This document shows, piece by piece, positions 35,628 through 43,823 of a stretch of 64,000 bases of DNA; position 1 is the stretch's first letter, and every line of letters starts with the position of its first letter. Both the position numbers and the translations under genes were made by a program. This stretch comes from Lewinellaceae bacterium. Its GTDB lineage: Bacteria > Bacteroidota > Bacteroidia > Chitinophagales > Saprospiraceae. Below the pieces are notes generated by a model, which saw only the letters and a list, made by a program, of their open reading frames with translations, had not been told where the DNA came from and ran no database searches. The stretch lies in assembly GCA_020636255.1 (NCBI GenBank), contig JACJYE010000006.1, positions 62,001 to 126,000 on the forward strand. The letters run 5' to 3'.

Positions 35628-36008
35628 TTAGGGCCGGCCCTTCTCCAACTCCACCCATTCATCTTCTTTGCTCCAGGGCGGCGATACGATACACCAGAAC
35701 TTCAACGGCCCCGGGCCTGTATTGGCTATGTACTGCTCGGCGCCTTCCGGGATGTACAACACGTCACCCGGCCGAACATCCACCGCCTGGCCCGCTATGA
35801 ATGCCCGCCCGGCGCCCTCCTGTATGACATAGGTTTCCGAACGCTTGCCCAAAACATGCGGCAGGGATGCCCTACCCGCTTCCAAAGTAGCATGCGCCAG
35901 GCTGTAATTCAACTCCAGGCCTTCGTTTCTGGGGTGCAATACCTCCCGGATCAGGGTCTCATCGCCGGCCGTAAAGGCTGTCGCCGTTTGATAGTTTTTT
36001 AAGATCAT
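35628..36008 (-). CDS. Single-domain cupin protein
   Basis: 126 residues from ATG 36008. Cupin motifs: LPHVLGKRSETYVIQEGAG (motif 1, only one typical His, plus Glu) and VDVRPGDVLYIPEGAEQYIANTG (motif 2). One metal ligand position is Gln or Glu where His is usual, so metal binding is uncertain. Could be a small sugar- or metal-binding regulator or isomerase; function unknown. Confidence 0.85.
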   Translation of the reverse strand: MILKNYQTATAFTAGDETLIREVLHPRNEGLELNYSLAHATLEAGRASLPHVLGKRSETYVIQEGAGRAFIAGQAVDVRPGDVLYIPEGAEQYIANTGPGPLKFWCIVSPPWSKEDEWVELEKGRP

Positions 36009-36090
36009 ATTTGTGGAGAAAATTTCGTCTGAGTAAAACACAACAAGGTTAAAGTATCAAGTTCGAGCTAAAAAACAGGAGTTATGCGAA

Positions 36091-37953
36091 TCAGGGGGCT
36101 GTAAGGGTATTATCCTCCCGGTTGACATCGGCCATCCTGCCGGAAGGGTCGATGATAATCTCCCGGATATCGGCAGCTGCGGCATCGAGCTGGAAGGTGT
36201 AGGTGGGGTTAGTCCAGGGCCAGTCCTGCAACACGGTATAGGAAAGGCCGCCGTCATCAGCAGGCTTGTGGCCCCGCATGATGCGCAACGGGATATTGAA
36301 ATAAGCCCGGGAGCCGTCCTGGAAAACGGCCACTACATCCAACGGCATGGGCATCACCCCTGTTTTTTTGAGGGTGACGAGGGTTTTACCGCCAGTGTCC
36401 TCCACCCTTTCCACGCCATAATCGATGGTATGGGTGGAGTTCACCCAGTATTGCAGGTACCAGTCGAGCTCCAGGCCCGACGCTTTTTCCATGACGCGGA
36501 TGAAGTCGTTGGGGTTGGGGTGCTTAAATTTCCAGGTATCGAAATAGCGTAGCATGCCCTTGCTGAAGGGTTCGTCTCCTATGATGTAACGAAGTTGTTC
36601 CAGGACAAGAGACCCTTTTGTATAAGCGGAGATACCGTAAGCAGTATTCGTAAGGTAGTAGTCGGAAGGCGTGATCATCGCTTCTTCGTAGCCACTCATT
36701 GCGAAGTTGGTGTAGCTCGTATAATTGCCCTTATGCGGGTTGTCTACCTTTCTGCCGGGCAGTACGCCCTCGCCCCGCAGATAGTTCTTCACTTCGGTGG
36801 AAGCCCAACTGGTAAAGCCTTCATCCATCCAGGCATACAGGTTTTCGTTGGAGCCCAGCACCATCTGGTACCAGCTGTGCATTAGCTCATGGATGGCCGT
36901 GCCGGAAAGGCTACCCAGGTTGCGGTTGCCCAGGATAAGGGTGGCCATCGGATACTCCATACCCCCGTCTCCGCCCTGAATGAAAGAATACTGCTTGTAC
37001 GGGTACTGGCCGTAATGCGCATTAATGTAATCGAGCGCCTTGTCGATGATAGCCGGAAGCCGCCCCCAGCTCTCTTCCGTGTCTTCATTCTTCTGATAGA
37101 AAAAATGAAGGGCCAGGCCGTCCTTCCGCACGAAGACATCGTGCGTATAATCGGGGTCGGCAGCCCAGACGAAATCGTGAACGTTGGGTGCGATAAAATG
37201 CCAGCGGATCCGCGGCCCCTCAGTCGGCTTCACCTGCATCCCCTCGGTTTCGTAACCAAACCCGGCCTCTTCCGGGTTCTGCAGGTAGCCCGAAGCGGCC
37301 ACCACATAGGCCTTGTCGATGGTGATAGCCACATCGAAATCACCCCATTCCCCATAAAACTCCCGCCCTATATAAGGGTCTGCATGCCAGCCCTGGTAAT
37401 CGTAGACACAAAGCTTGGGGTACCACTGCGCCATAGAATAGGCGATGCCCTCCTCGTTGTCGCGGCCCGAGCGGCGGATCTGCACCGGCACCTGCGCTTC
37501 GAAAGCCATATCGAACACGACACTGCTATGGGGCAGGATGGGCTGAGCCAGCCGTACTTCCAGTATTGTGCCCGAAACTTCAAAAGATAGCGGGCTGCCG
37601 TCCTGTTCCAGGGAAAGCACCTTTTGATAACCGATCTCGCCCTCTGTCAGCCCCTGTATCCTGTCGCCTACCCTTGGGTCGGGGTCCAGGATATCCCTGG
37701 AACGGACATCCATCATGCTGTTGGGCTGGAAAGCATTGAAATACAGGTGATAAAATACCTCGTCGAGCGTATCGGGCGAATTGTTGAAATAGGTGAGCTC
37801 CTGTTTACCGGTAAAACGATGCGAAGCAACGTCGAAGTCGATATCCATTTTGTACATTACGCGTTGTTGCCAGCGCTCGGGCTGGCCATGAAGCAGCAGT
37901 GCCGTAAACAGGAAAAAAAGAAGCGTGTGATAGGCCTTCATATCCATTTTCAT
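36091..37953 (-). CDS. M1-family zinc aminopeptidase-like protein, exported
   Basis: 620 residues, signal peptide ending LLLHG. Zinc motif HELMH (355-359) followed after 18 residues by Glu378 (HExxH-x18-E). The exopeptidase loop GAMEN reads GGMEY (330-334). Both fit Bacteroidota secreted M1 peptidases, which trim peptides in the periplasm or on the surface. The ALLL... N-terminus and no C-terminal sorting domain suggest a periplasmic location. It lies 8 bases from the CPBP protease gene on the same strand. Confidence 0.92.
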   Translation of the reverse strand: MKMDMKAYHTLLFFLFTALLLHGQPERWQQRVMYKMDIDFDVASHRFTGKQELTYFNNSPDTLDEVFYHLYFNAFQPNSMMDVRSRDILDPDPRVGDRIQGLTEGEIGYQKVLSLEQDGSPLSFEVSGTILEVRLAQPILPHSSVVFDMAFEAQVPVQIRRSGRDNEEGIAYSMAQWYPKLCVYDYQGWHADPYIGREFYGEWGDFDVAITIDKAYVVAASGYLQNPEEAGFGYETEGMQVKPTEGPRIRWHFIAPNVHDFVWAADPDYTHDVFVRKDGLALHFFYQKNEDTEESWGRLPAIIDKALDYINAHYGQYPYKQYSFIQGGDGGMEYPMATLILGNRNLGSLSGTAIHELMHSWYQMVLGSNENLYAWMDEGFTSWASTEVKNYLRGEGVLPGRKVDNPHKGNYTSYTNFAMSGYEEAMITPSDYYLTNTAYGISAYTKGSLVLEQLRYIIGDEPFSKGMLRYFDTWKFKHPNPNDFIRVMEKASGLELDWYLQYWVNSTHTIDYGVERVEDTGGKTLVTLKKTGVMPMPLDVVAVFQDGSRAYFNIPLRIMRGHKPADDGGLSYTVLQDWPWTNPTYTFQLDAAAADIREIIIDPSGRMADVNREDNTLTAP

Positions 37954-37961
37954 TTCAGTTG

Positions 37962-38942
37962 CTATACGTTTTCTTCATCGGCGGGCTCATCTGCAGAAGG
38001 TTCCGGCTCGAAGGAAAGTTTCCCAAAGAGCCTGCCCCAACCATGCCAGCCGTAGCGCCGGGCGGCCACCATCAGGAAAAACAAAGAGATGGCCAGCGAG
38101 GCCGGCAGGATGTTGCTCGTATCCAGAGCTCCGAGGCGGAACAGCGCCGGCGTCTGCAAGGCCGAACCGGCAAAACTAACGACGGTTGCGCCGTAAATAT
38201 TGGTGGCGGCATGTAACCCGAGGGCCAATTCCGTTCCTTCATCCATAAGTGTACAGATGCCCATCAGCAGGCCGAAGCCGATGTAGTAGGGCATCATAAG
38301 GCCCAGGCCGAACTGCTTGATTTCGGGGTTGGCTATGTGCAGCGCGCCAAAGGCTACCGAGGTGAGCAGCAGCGGCAGCCAGCGGTTGCGGAACAGCAGC
38401 CCCAGCCCCTGCATCAGGTAGCCCCGGAATATGGCCTCTTCAAAAGTCGTCTGCAACGGCAGCATAACCAGAGAGATGAGCAGCAGCGGCAAAAACAGCC
38501 GCAGGTTGAACTGCCAGGTATAATTGCCGGGGTCCTGCAGGTAGCCCACCACTTCCAACGCCCCCGACAGCACCATCCAGAAACCGAAGGAGAACCCTAC
38601 GCGTTTCCAGTCGAGCCGCTGCCGGCCCGTCAGTATATCTGTGAAACGTTTGCGGTGCAGGAACCGAACGCAAAGGTATAACATGCCCAGCGCAGCGGCA
38701 AAGGCCAGCAGTACGAAGAAAAGAGCAAGGTTCTGGCCGATGCCCAGAATGGAAAAATCCATGCTTTGCTGAAAGGCTTCGAGCTCTCCCGCCCCCAGGC
38801 CGTCTTTTGAAGTAGCCACCCCTACAGCTACGACAAGCGGAATCTGCCCGATGAGGGCCGCGATAAATACGCACAGAATAGTGAGCAGGTACCGGTAAAA
38901 CGCGTTATTGCCCCGCCGGGCAGCCTGAAAGAACATGGCCAT
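37962..38942 (-). CDS. CPBP-family intramembrane metalloprotease
   Basis: 326 residues with about eight helices. The Abi/CPBP motifs are complete: TFEEAIFRGYL (EExxxR), FGALHIAN (H in motif 2) and LGLHAATN (motif 3). An acidic C-terminal tail (EPEPSADEPADEENV) is cytoplasmic. Relatives process prenylated proteins or bacteriocin-related peptides. Starts at ATG 38942 or 38936. Downstream of an iron-type binding protein by 39 bases. Confidence 0.88.
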   Translation of the reverse strand: MAMFFQAARRGNNAFYRYLLTILCVFIAALIGQIPLVVAVGVATSKDGLGAGELEAFQQSMDFSILGIGQNLALFFVLLAFAAALGMLYLCVRFLHRKRFTDILTGRQRLDWKRVGFSFGFWMVLSGALEVVGYLQDPGNYTWQFNLRLFLPLLLISLVMLPLQTTFEEAIFRGYLMQGLGLLFRNRWLPLLLTSVAFGALHIANPEIKQFGLGLMMPYYIGFGLLMGICTLMDEGTELALGLHAATNIYGATVVSFAGSALQTPALFRLGALDTSNILPASLAISLFFLMVAARRYGWHGWGRLFGKLSFEPEPSADEPADEENV

Positions 38943-38981
38943 AGCTTTGTAGTTGAGTGTTCAGTAATAACCGGGCTTTCC

Positions 38982-40058
38982 TTACCAGCCGGATTCCCGG
39001 AGTATCTGCACGGCGAGCTGGTTGTATGCTGCAAGCTGGTTGAGTGAGATGGGGTCTTCTTTTATGCCTCCTACCTCTTCAATGGAAAAATCGGAAGGTA
39101 TGCCCATCACATTCACCGGGTTTTCGTGCGTTGCCGCCGGATACGATTGCTGTGCCTGGCTGGAGGTAAGGAACTCGATCAACTGGGCCGCCATATAGGT
39201 ATCGGCGCCTTTGGGTACGACAGCACAGGTAGCGTTGATATGGTTGTAATCGCCGTTGAAGGGTATGATGAGCCTGGTATCCTGGCCCAGCACGTATTCG
39301 GCATGGGTAGCCGGAAAGCGAAGGTATCCCAGGTCGCTGGCATTGGCGATGGCGACATCCCCCTGCCCGGCGCCCAGTGCTTTGAGCTGATCCAGGCCGC
39401 TACCCTGGGGTGGGCGGGCAAAATTAGCGGCTACCCCGCGCGCCCATTTCCGTGTAGCCTGCTCGCCGTTGTTAATGATAATAGAAGCGACGAGCGATTG
39501 CAGGTAGGGGTCATCGGCGCCCGGCGCCAGCAAGCGGCCCTTCCAACGCGTTTCTGCCAGGCCGAAAAAAGAATCCAGCCCTTTCGGTTCCACCCGGCCC
39601 GAAGCGTAGGCAATCACCGGCAGCTGGATCGTCAGCCCCGTCCAATAGCCGTAGTCGTCCTGCATTTTGGCCTTCACATACTGATCGATTCCCGGCAGGT
39701 GGTACAATTGCAGCAGGCCTTCCTCCTTTGCGCGCACCGCCATGGCCACTTCCGGTAAGATCACCACATTGGGCGGCGGCTGGAGCCCTCCTGCACGCAA
39801 CAACGGCAACAGCTCGCCAGCGCCTTTCTGTACGACATCCACTCTAATACCGGTGAGCTGGCGAAAGTGTTCGAACAGGCTGTCGTCGGCCGGCAGGTGG
39901 CGAAAGGTATAAAGATAAAGGACTTTCTCATCAGCACTGCTGCCAATGTCGCCATCTTGCGAAGCATCCTGCCGCTTATCCGCGCTTCCGTTCTGGCAGG
40001 AAGGGGTAAAAAGCAATACGGCTACTAAAGCAGATAATAGATAGAAGTAGATTTTCAT
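38982..40058 (-). CDS. ABC-type iron/sulfate-like substrate-binding lipoprotein
   Basis: 358 residues from ATG 40058. Lipobox LLFTPSC places the lipidated Cys at about residue 21. The mature protein shows the extracellular binding protein type 1 fold: VLYLYTFRHLPADDSLFEHFRQLTGI, VVILPEVAMAV, then YWTGLTIQLPVIAY and a GKGR-like WKGRLLAPGADDPYLQSLV, as in AfuA/FbpA ferric-binding proteins. No permease or ATPase gene is adjacent, so it may serve a remote transporter or a different role. Upstream lies an exact 66-bp tandem repeat. Confidence 0.88.
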   Translation of the reverse strand: MKIYFYLLSALVAVLLFTPSCQNGSADKRQDASQDGDIGSSADEKVLYLYTFRHLPADDSLFEHFRQLTGIRVDVVQKGAGELLPLLRAGGLQPPPNVVILPEVAMAVRAKEEGLLQLYHLPGIDQYVKAKMQDDYGYWTGLTIQLPVIAYASGRVEPKGLDSFFGLAETRWKGRLLAPGADDPYLQSLVASIIINNGEQATRKWARGVAANFARPPQGSGLDQLKALGAGQGDVAIANASDLGYLRFPATHAEYVLGQDTRLIIPFNGDYNHINATCAVVPKGADTYMAAQLIEFLTSSQAQQSYPAATHENPVNVMGIPSDFSIEEVGGIKEDPISLNQLAAYNQLAVQILRESGW

Positions 40059-40140
40059 GGCCGGGCTGCAATGGTTAAAACGCAAATCTAAAATTTTTCA
40101 CCGAACCTATGGCAGTTTAAGCGCCCTTCCCCCCTGGCCC

Positions 40141-40272
40141 GGAGTGGACAGAAACGTTGCCCTCAAATTTATTTGAAAGGCAAAAAAAACCACATCCCCC
40201 AGGCTCGGAGTGGACAGAAACGTTGCCCTCAAATTTATTTGAAAGGCAAAAAAAACCACATCCCCCAGGCTC
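40141..40272. repeat. Exact 66-bp tandem duplication with an internal dyad
   Basis: Copies at 40141-40206 and 40207-40272 are identical; the first 4 bases of a third copy follow and the bases just before copy 1 are a diverged partial copy. Each unit contains TCAAATTTATTTGA flanked by TTGCC and GGCAA, an imperfect 27-bp dyad. It lies in the shared upstream region of the divergent iron-type binding protein and DUF6580 genes. Confidence 0.85.
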
Positions 40273-40394
40273 GGAGGGCCGCAATGTGAAAAGGTAGAAT
40301 AGTTACGGCAAAAATTGCCAGCTTTGGTTTTGCGTATCTCAAATTTTGACGGCGCAAATAAATTTGCTCGTCACGGTAACAGGATATTGCCCTA

Positions 40395-40430
40395 TTTTTG
40401 CCCCCCTTTTCAGAATTGATCTTATTTTTG
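40395..40430 (+). promoter_or_regulatory. Promoter of the DUF6580 gene
   Basis: TTTTTG (40395-40400) and TATTTTTG (40423-40430) are 22 bases apart, matching the Bacteroidota -33/-7 arrangement, with the ATG 40 bases downstream. Confidence 0.55.
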
Positions 40431-40470
40431 TGCAGGCCACCAGCCAGTGAAATCAAAAAACGCATTAGTC

Positions 40471-41040
40471 ATGAGCAACAAAATACAGATCCGGTTCGGT
40501 ATCATCACCCTTATGATCTTAGCCGCAGCCCTCAGCCGATTGCTGCCCCACCCCTACAATTTCACCCCGATCGGCGCGATCGGCCTGTTCGGCGCTGCCC
40601 ATTTTTCCAAAAAACAGTATTCGTTCATCATCCCGTTTGCTGCGTTGTGGCTGAGCGACCTGCTGCTCAACAACCTCGTTTATGCCCGTATGTACCCGCA
40701 ATTCTATCAGGAGGGATTCGTCTGGTTCAGCCAGCTGGCAGTAGGCGTTTACCTCGGTTTTGCGCTCATCATCGGCATGGGCATTGTGTTGCTGCGCAAA
40801 GTACAAGTGCCCAACCTGCTCGCCGCCAGTATCCTGGCCTCCACGGTATTTTTCCTGGTGACCAACTTCGGCTCCTGGATGGCCGACCCCATGTATCCCA
40901 AAACGGCCACCGGCCTGACGGCCGCTTACGCCGCCGGCCTGCCCTTTTTCTGGAATACCCTGCTGGGCGACCTGTTCTACACGGCGGTGCTGTTTGGAGC
41001 ATACGAATGGGCACAGCGCCGCATCCCTGCTCTGGCGTAA
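40471..41040 (+). CDS. DUF6580 family membrane protein (putative transporter)
   Basis: 189 residues from ATG 40471. About five or six helices, with NFTPIGAIGLFGAAHFSKKQYSF near the start and LLGDLFYTAVLFGAYEWA at the end, a pattern I associate with DUF6580, an ECF-S-component-like fold. The related families bind vitamins or cofactors; the substrate is unknown. It converges with the PgpH-type gene, only 3 bases apart. Confidence 0.82.
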   Translation: MSNKIQIRFGIITLMILAAALSRLLPHPYNFTPIGAIGLFGAAHFSKKQYSFIIPFAALWLSDLLLNNLVYARMYPQFYQEGFVWFSQLAVGVYLGFALIIGMGIVLLRKVQVPNLLAASILASTVFFLVTNFGSWMADPMYPKTATGLTAAYAAGLPFFWNTLLGDLFYTAVLFGAYEWAQRRIPALA

Positions 41041-41043
41041 CAT

Positions 41044-43131
41044 TCACTCTGCCTCTTTCTCTTCGGGATATTCGATACGAACGTGGTAGACGGACTTGAG
41101 GAGCTGCTTGAAGATGAGCTTACAGTCCTCCAGTTCGCGGAATGTGATGCGGGAGTTCTCGAACTGCCCCTGGGTGATCTTGCCCGCGACGATCTTGTCC
41201 ACCAGGTTGGAGATATCGCTTTCGGTGGGGTTTTTCAGGCTCTTGCATGCCGCTTCTATTGAATCGGCCATCATGAGGATCGTCTCTTCTTTAGTGCGGG
41301 GCCGGGGGCCGGGATAGCGGAATTCGCTGTCGTCAGGCTCGTCGTCGGGATGTTCCTTAGCATAGCTGCGGTAGAAGAATTCGGCTCTGGTCGTACCGTG
41401 GTGCGAGCGGATAAAATCGATCAGCAGGTTGGGCAGGCCCGCCTTTTTAGCCATCTTGACGCCTTCCGGCACATGGTTGATGATCAGGCGGGCGCTCTCC
41501 AGGTCCGACAGCTCCTCGTGGGGGATGGCGCCGCTCTGGTTCTCAATAAAATAGCCCGGGTTTGCGATCTTACCAATGTCGTGGTATAAGGCCGCCGTTT
41601 TGACCAGCAGAGCGTCCGCCCCTATCTTGCGGGCGGCCTCTTCCGACAGGTTGGCCACCTGAAGGCTGTGTTGCATCGTGCCCGGCGCTTTACGCGACAG
41701 CTCCCGCAGCAGAGGCTTGTTCAGGTCCGACAATTCTACCAGCGTAATGGCCGAAGTAAAGCCAAAGAAACGCTCCATCAGCGGGATGAGCGGGTAGGCC
41801 AGTAATGTCAGGAAGGTGCTGAGGAACAACCAGGCAAACACCTGCAGGTCGATCGCCTGAAAATCGCCTTCCCGGATCAGCGAAAGGCCCAGGTAGCCGA
41901 GCCCGTAGGCCAGGAAAATATAAAAGATCGAATAAAAGAACCTGGACCAGTCGCGGGTGTCGATATTGCTCAATACGACGACGATGCCGGCCAGCAATTG
42001 CAGGAAGGTGAACTCGTAACCCAGAGAGGTCATGAAGCTCGCCACCAGTACGACGACGATATGCGTGAACAACGCCAGGCGGTCGTTGTAAAAAGTCTTG
42101 ATCAGGATCGTTACGATACAAAAGGGGATCATGTAAGCGCTCAACAGGGGCACCTGCTCCACGGCATGCACCAGATAGCTAAACACCGAAATCCATAACA
42201 AAATGAAAATCAACTTGTTAAACCGGGAAAAGACCGGCTGGGCAAACAGCTTCACATATAGCAGGAAGACCCCGATGATGAGGCTGGCCAGGATGAAATA
42301 CCCCGCGAGCACCCCCCATTTGGAATGGTCGACCGATACTTCTTCCTGGTATTGTTCCCGATAGGATACGAGCTTCTGGTATACTTCATCGGTTATCATG
42401 CTGCCCTTCATCACGATCAGCTCGCCCCTGGACACCTTGCCTTCGAAAGTAGCGATCTGCGACAGCTCTTCTTCCAGGATCTTATGGCTCAGGGAATCGT
42501 TGTACAGCAGGTTGGGGGCGATGAGTTTTTCCAGGATGGGATAGAGGAATTCCGGTTCGGACAGGCGGCTGTAGGGCAGGGAATCGCTCAGCAGCTCCCT
42601 TGCCTTTTCTACGTCGAGCAGGTTGTCGACCGTTTGCGGCTGTGCGGTATTGCCCCTGACGACATAGATCACGAAGCCGTCGCTTTGGCCCTGGTGTTGA
42701 GGTGCAAGCTGCAGTATGCCGCGCTGGTATAGGTTGTCCAGAAAGTGCTTGCCGAAGTCCAGGTATGATTGCGGCCGGGCCAGCACATCCTTGAACTGGT
42801 TCTCCTGCCGTACGGCTTCCATTTGCTCGTTAAAAACCTGGCCCAGCTGCTTTTTTGCCTCCCGGGCCACAGTGGGGTCGGCCTGGTAATAGGGTGAAAA
42901 ATTGTCCGTCAGTTTCTTCCGCTCCGCTTCGACTGCTTCGGCCGGTTTGCGGATAGCGAAATCAAAAGGAGCGCGAAGGTCGTCATAACGCCAGGCCTGG
43001 CCCTTTTCAAATTCATACCTGAACTGCAGGCTGTCCGGAAAAAGGAAGGTAATAAAAACGACGACGCCAAATACCAGCAGGTATTTCACCACGTTGGGCA
43101 TGTGCTCGACGGTCGTTCTCCAGGTGCTCAT
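41044..43131 (-). CDS. PgpH-type 7TM-HD c-di-AMP phosphodiesterase
   Basis: 695 residues. One N-terminal helix, a large extracytoplasmic 7TMR-HDED domain (about 45-270), seven helices (about 275-470) and a cytoplasmic HD domain with LYHDIGK (His517, Asp518), RSHHGTTRAEFFYR and MMADSIEAA as further metal ligands. Members hydrolyse c-di-AMP and so help set potassium and osmotic balance. The HxxxHD plan is complete. A c-di-AMP synthase is expected elsewhere in the genome. Confidence 0.93.
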   Translation of the reverse strand: MSTWRTTVEHMPNVVKYLLVFGVVVFITFLFPDSLQFRYEFEKGQAWRYDDLRAPFDFAIRKPAEAVEAERKKLTDNFSPYYQADPTVAREAKKQLGQVFNEQMEAVRQENQFKDVLARPQSYLDFGKHFLDNLYQRGILQLAPQHQGQSDGFVIYVVRGNTAQPQTVDNLLDVEKARELLSDSLPYSRLSEPEFLYPILEKLIAPNLLYNDSLSHKILEEELSQIATFEGKVSRGELIVMKGSMITDEVYQKLVSYREQYQEEVSVDHSKWGVLAGYFILASLIIGVFLLYVKLFAQPVFSRFNKLIFILLWISVFSYLVHAVEQVPLLSAYMIPFCIVTILIKTFYNDRLALFTHIVVVLVASFMTSLGYEFTFLQLLAGIVVVLSNIDTRDWSRFFYSIFYIFLAYGLGYLGLSLIREGDFQAIDLQVFAWLFLSTFLTLLAYPLIPLMERFFGFTSAITLVELSDLNKPLLRELSRKAPGTMQHSLQVANLSEEAARKIGADALLVKTAALYHDIGKIANPGYFIENQSGAIPHEELSDLESARLIINHVPEGVKMAKKAGLPNLLIDFIRSHHGTTRAEFFYRSYAKEHPDDEPDDSEFRYPGPRPRTKEETILMMADSIEAACKSLKNPTESDISNLVDKIVAGKITQGQFENSRITFRELEDCKLIFKQLLKSVYHVRIEYPEEKEAE

Positions 43132-43211
43132 GTGAAAGGAGCCGGGGTATAGGCCCCGTACAATTCAAATATAACAAATAAGCGCAAACAATGAACTTAA
43201 AATGGAGGAAG

Positions 43212-43775
43212 CTATCCCTCCTGTTCCTTTCGAGGGGCCCACAATACTTCCGCTGCGCCATTCTCGCGGGCCAGCTCGCGGGCCAGCACGAAGAGGTAAT
43301 CGGACAGCCTGTTGAGGTATTTCAACAGGATGGGCTCCACCTGCTCGCGCCGGGCCAGTTCGACCACCAGGCGTTCCGCACGGCGGCATACACAGCGGGC
43401 GATATGGCAGGTGGAAACCGCGGGGTGCCCACCGGGAAGAATAAAATTCTTTAGCTCGGGCAGGCCCTCATCCAGGCGGTCCATTTCTTTTTCCAGGGCC
43501 GCAACATCCGCTTCCAGGATAGCAGGCACGGGCAGTTGCTTGTCGGGGTCGGACGCGAGGTTGGAGCCCAGAGTGAACAACAGGCTCTGGATATTTTTCA
43601 AAAGCGCACGGCCCTGCTCACCGGTAGACAGGTCGCGCACCAGGCCCAGGTAGGAATTCAGCTCGTCGACCGTGCCGTAGGCCTCGATCCGGAGGTCGCT
43701 CTTCGGCAGGCGCCGGCCTCCGAAGAGAGAAGTCTGCCCTTCGTCGCCGGTTTTGGTATAGATGCGAAATGCCAT
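43212..43775 (-). CDS. Cob(I)alamin adenosyltransferase, PduO type
   Basis: 187 residues. ATP site TKTGDEGQTSLFGGRR (7-22), the trimer/cobalamin face CHIARCVCRRAERL near residue 130, and YLNRLSDYLFVLAREL identify a PduO-type enzyme. It transfers adenosyl from ATP to cob(I)alamin, so the cell uses adenosylcobalamin and takes up or salvages cobalamin. No cobalamin riboswitch was seen nearby. It is followed by a possible AGTGTTCA-type motif and the ABC exporter gene. Confidence 0.95.
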   Translation of the reverse strand: MAFRIYTKTGDEGQTSLFGGRRLPKSDLRIEAYGTVDELNSYLGLVRDLSTGEQGRALLKNIQSLLFTLGSNLASDPDKQLPVPAILEADVAALEKEMDRLDEGLPELKNFILPGGHPAVSTCHIARCVCRRAERLVVELARREQVEPILLKYLNRLSDYLFVLARELARENGAAEVLWAPRKEQEG

Positions 43776-43823
43776 GATCTTACACTTTTTCTTTAGTAGT
43801 GTTCATGAAAAAACAGCTGCTGC

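Noticed and set aside
40059..40470. A cobalamin riboswitch before the DUF6580 gene
   Set aside because: The conserved B12-box pattern was not seen; the region is explained by the tandem repeat and a promoter.
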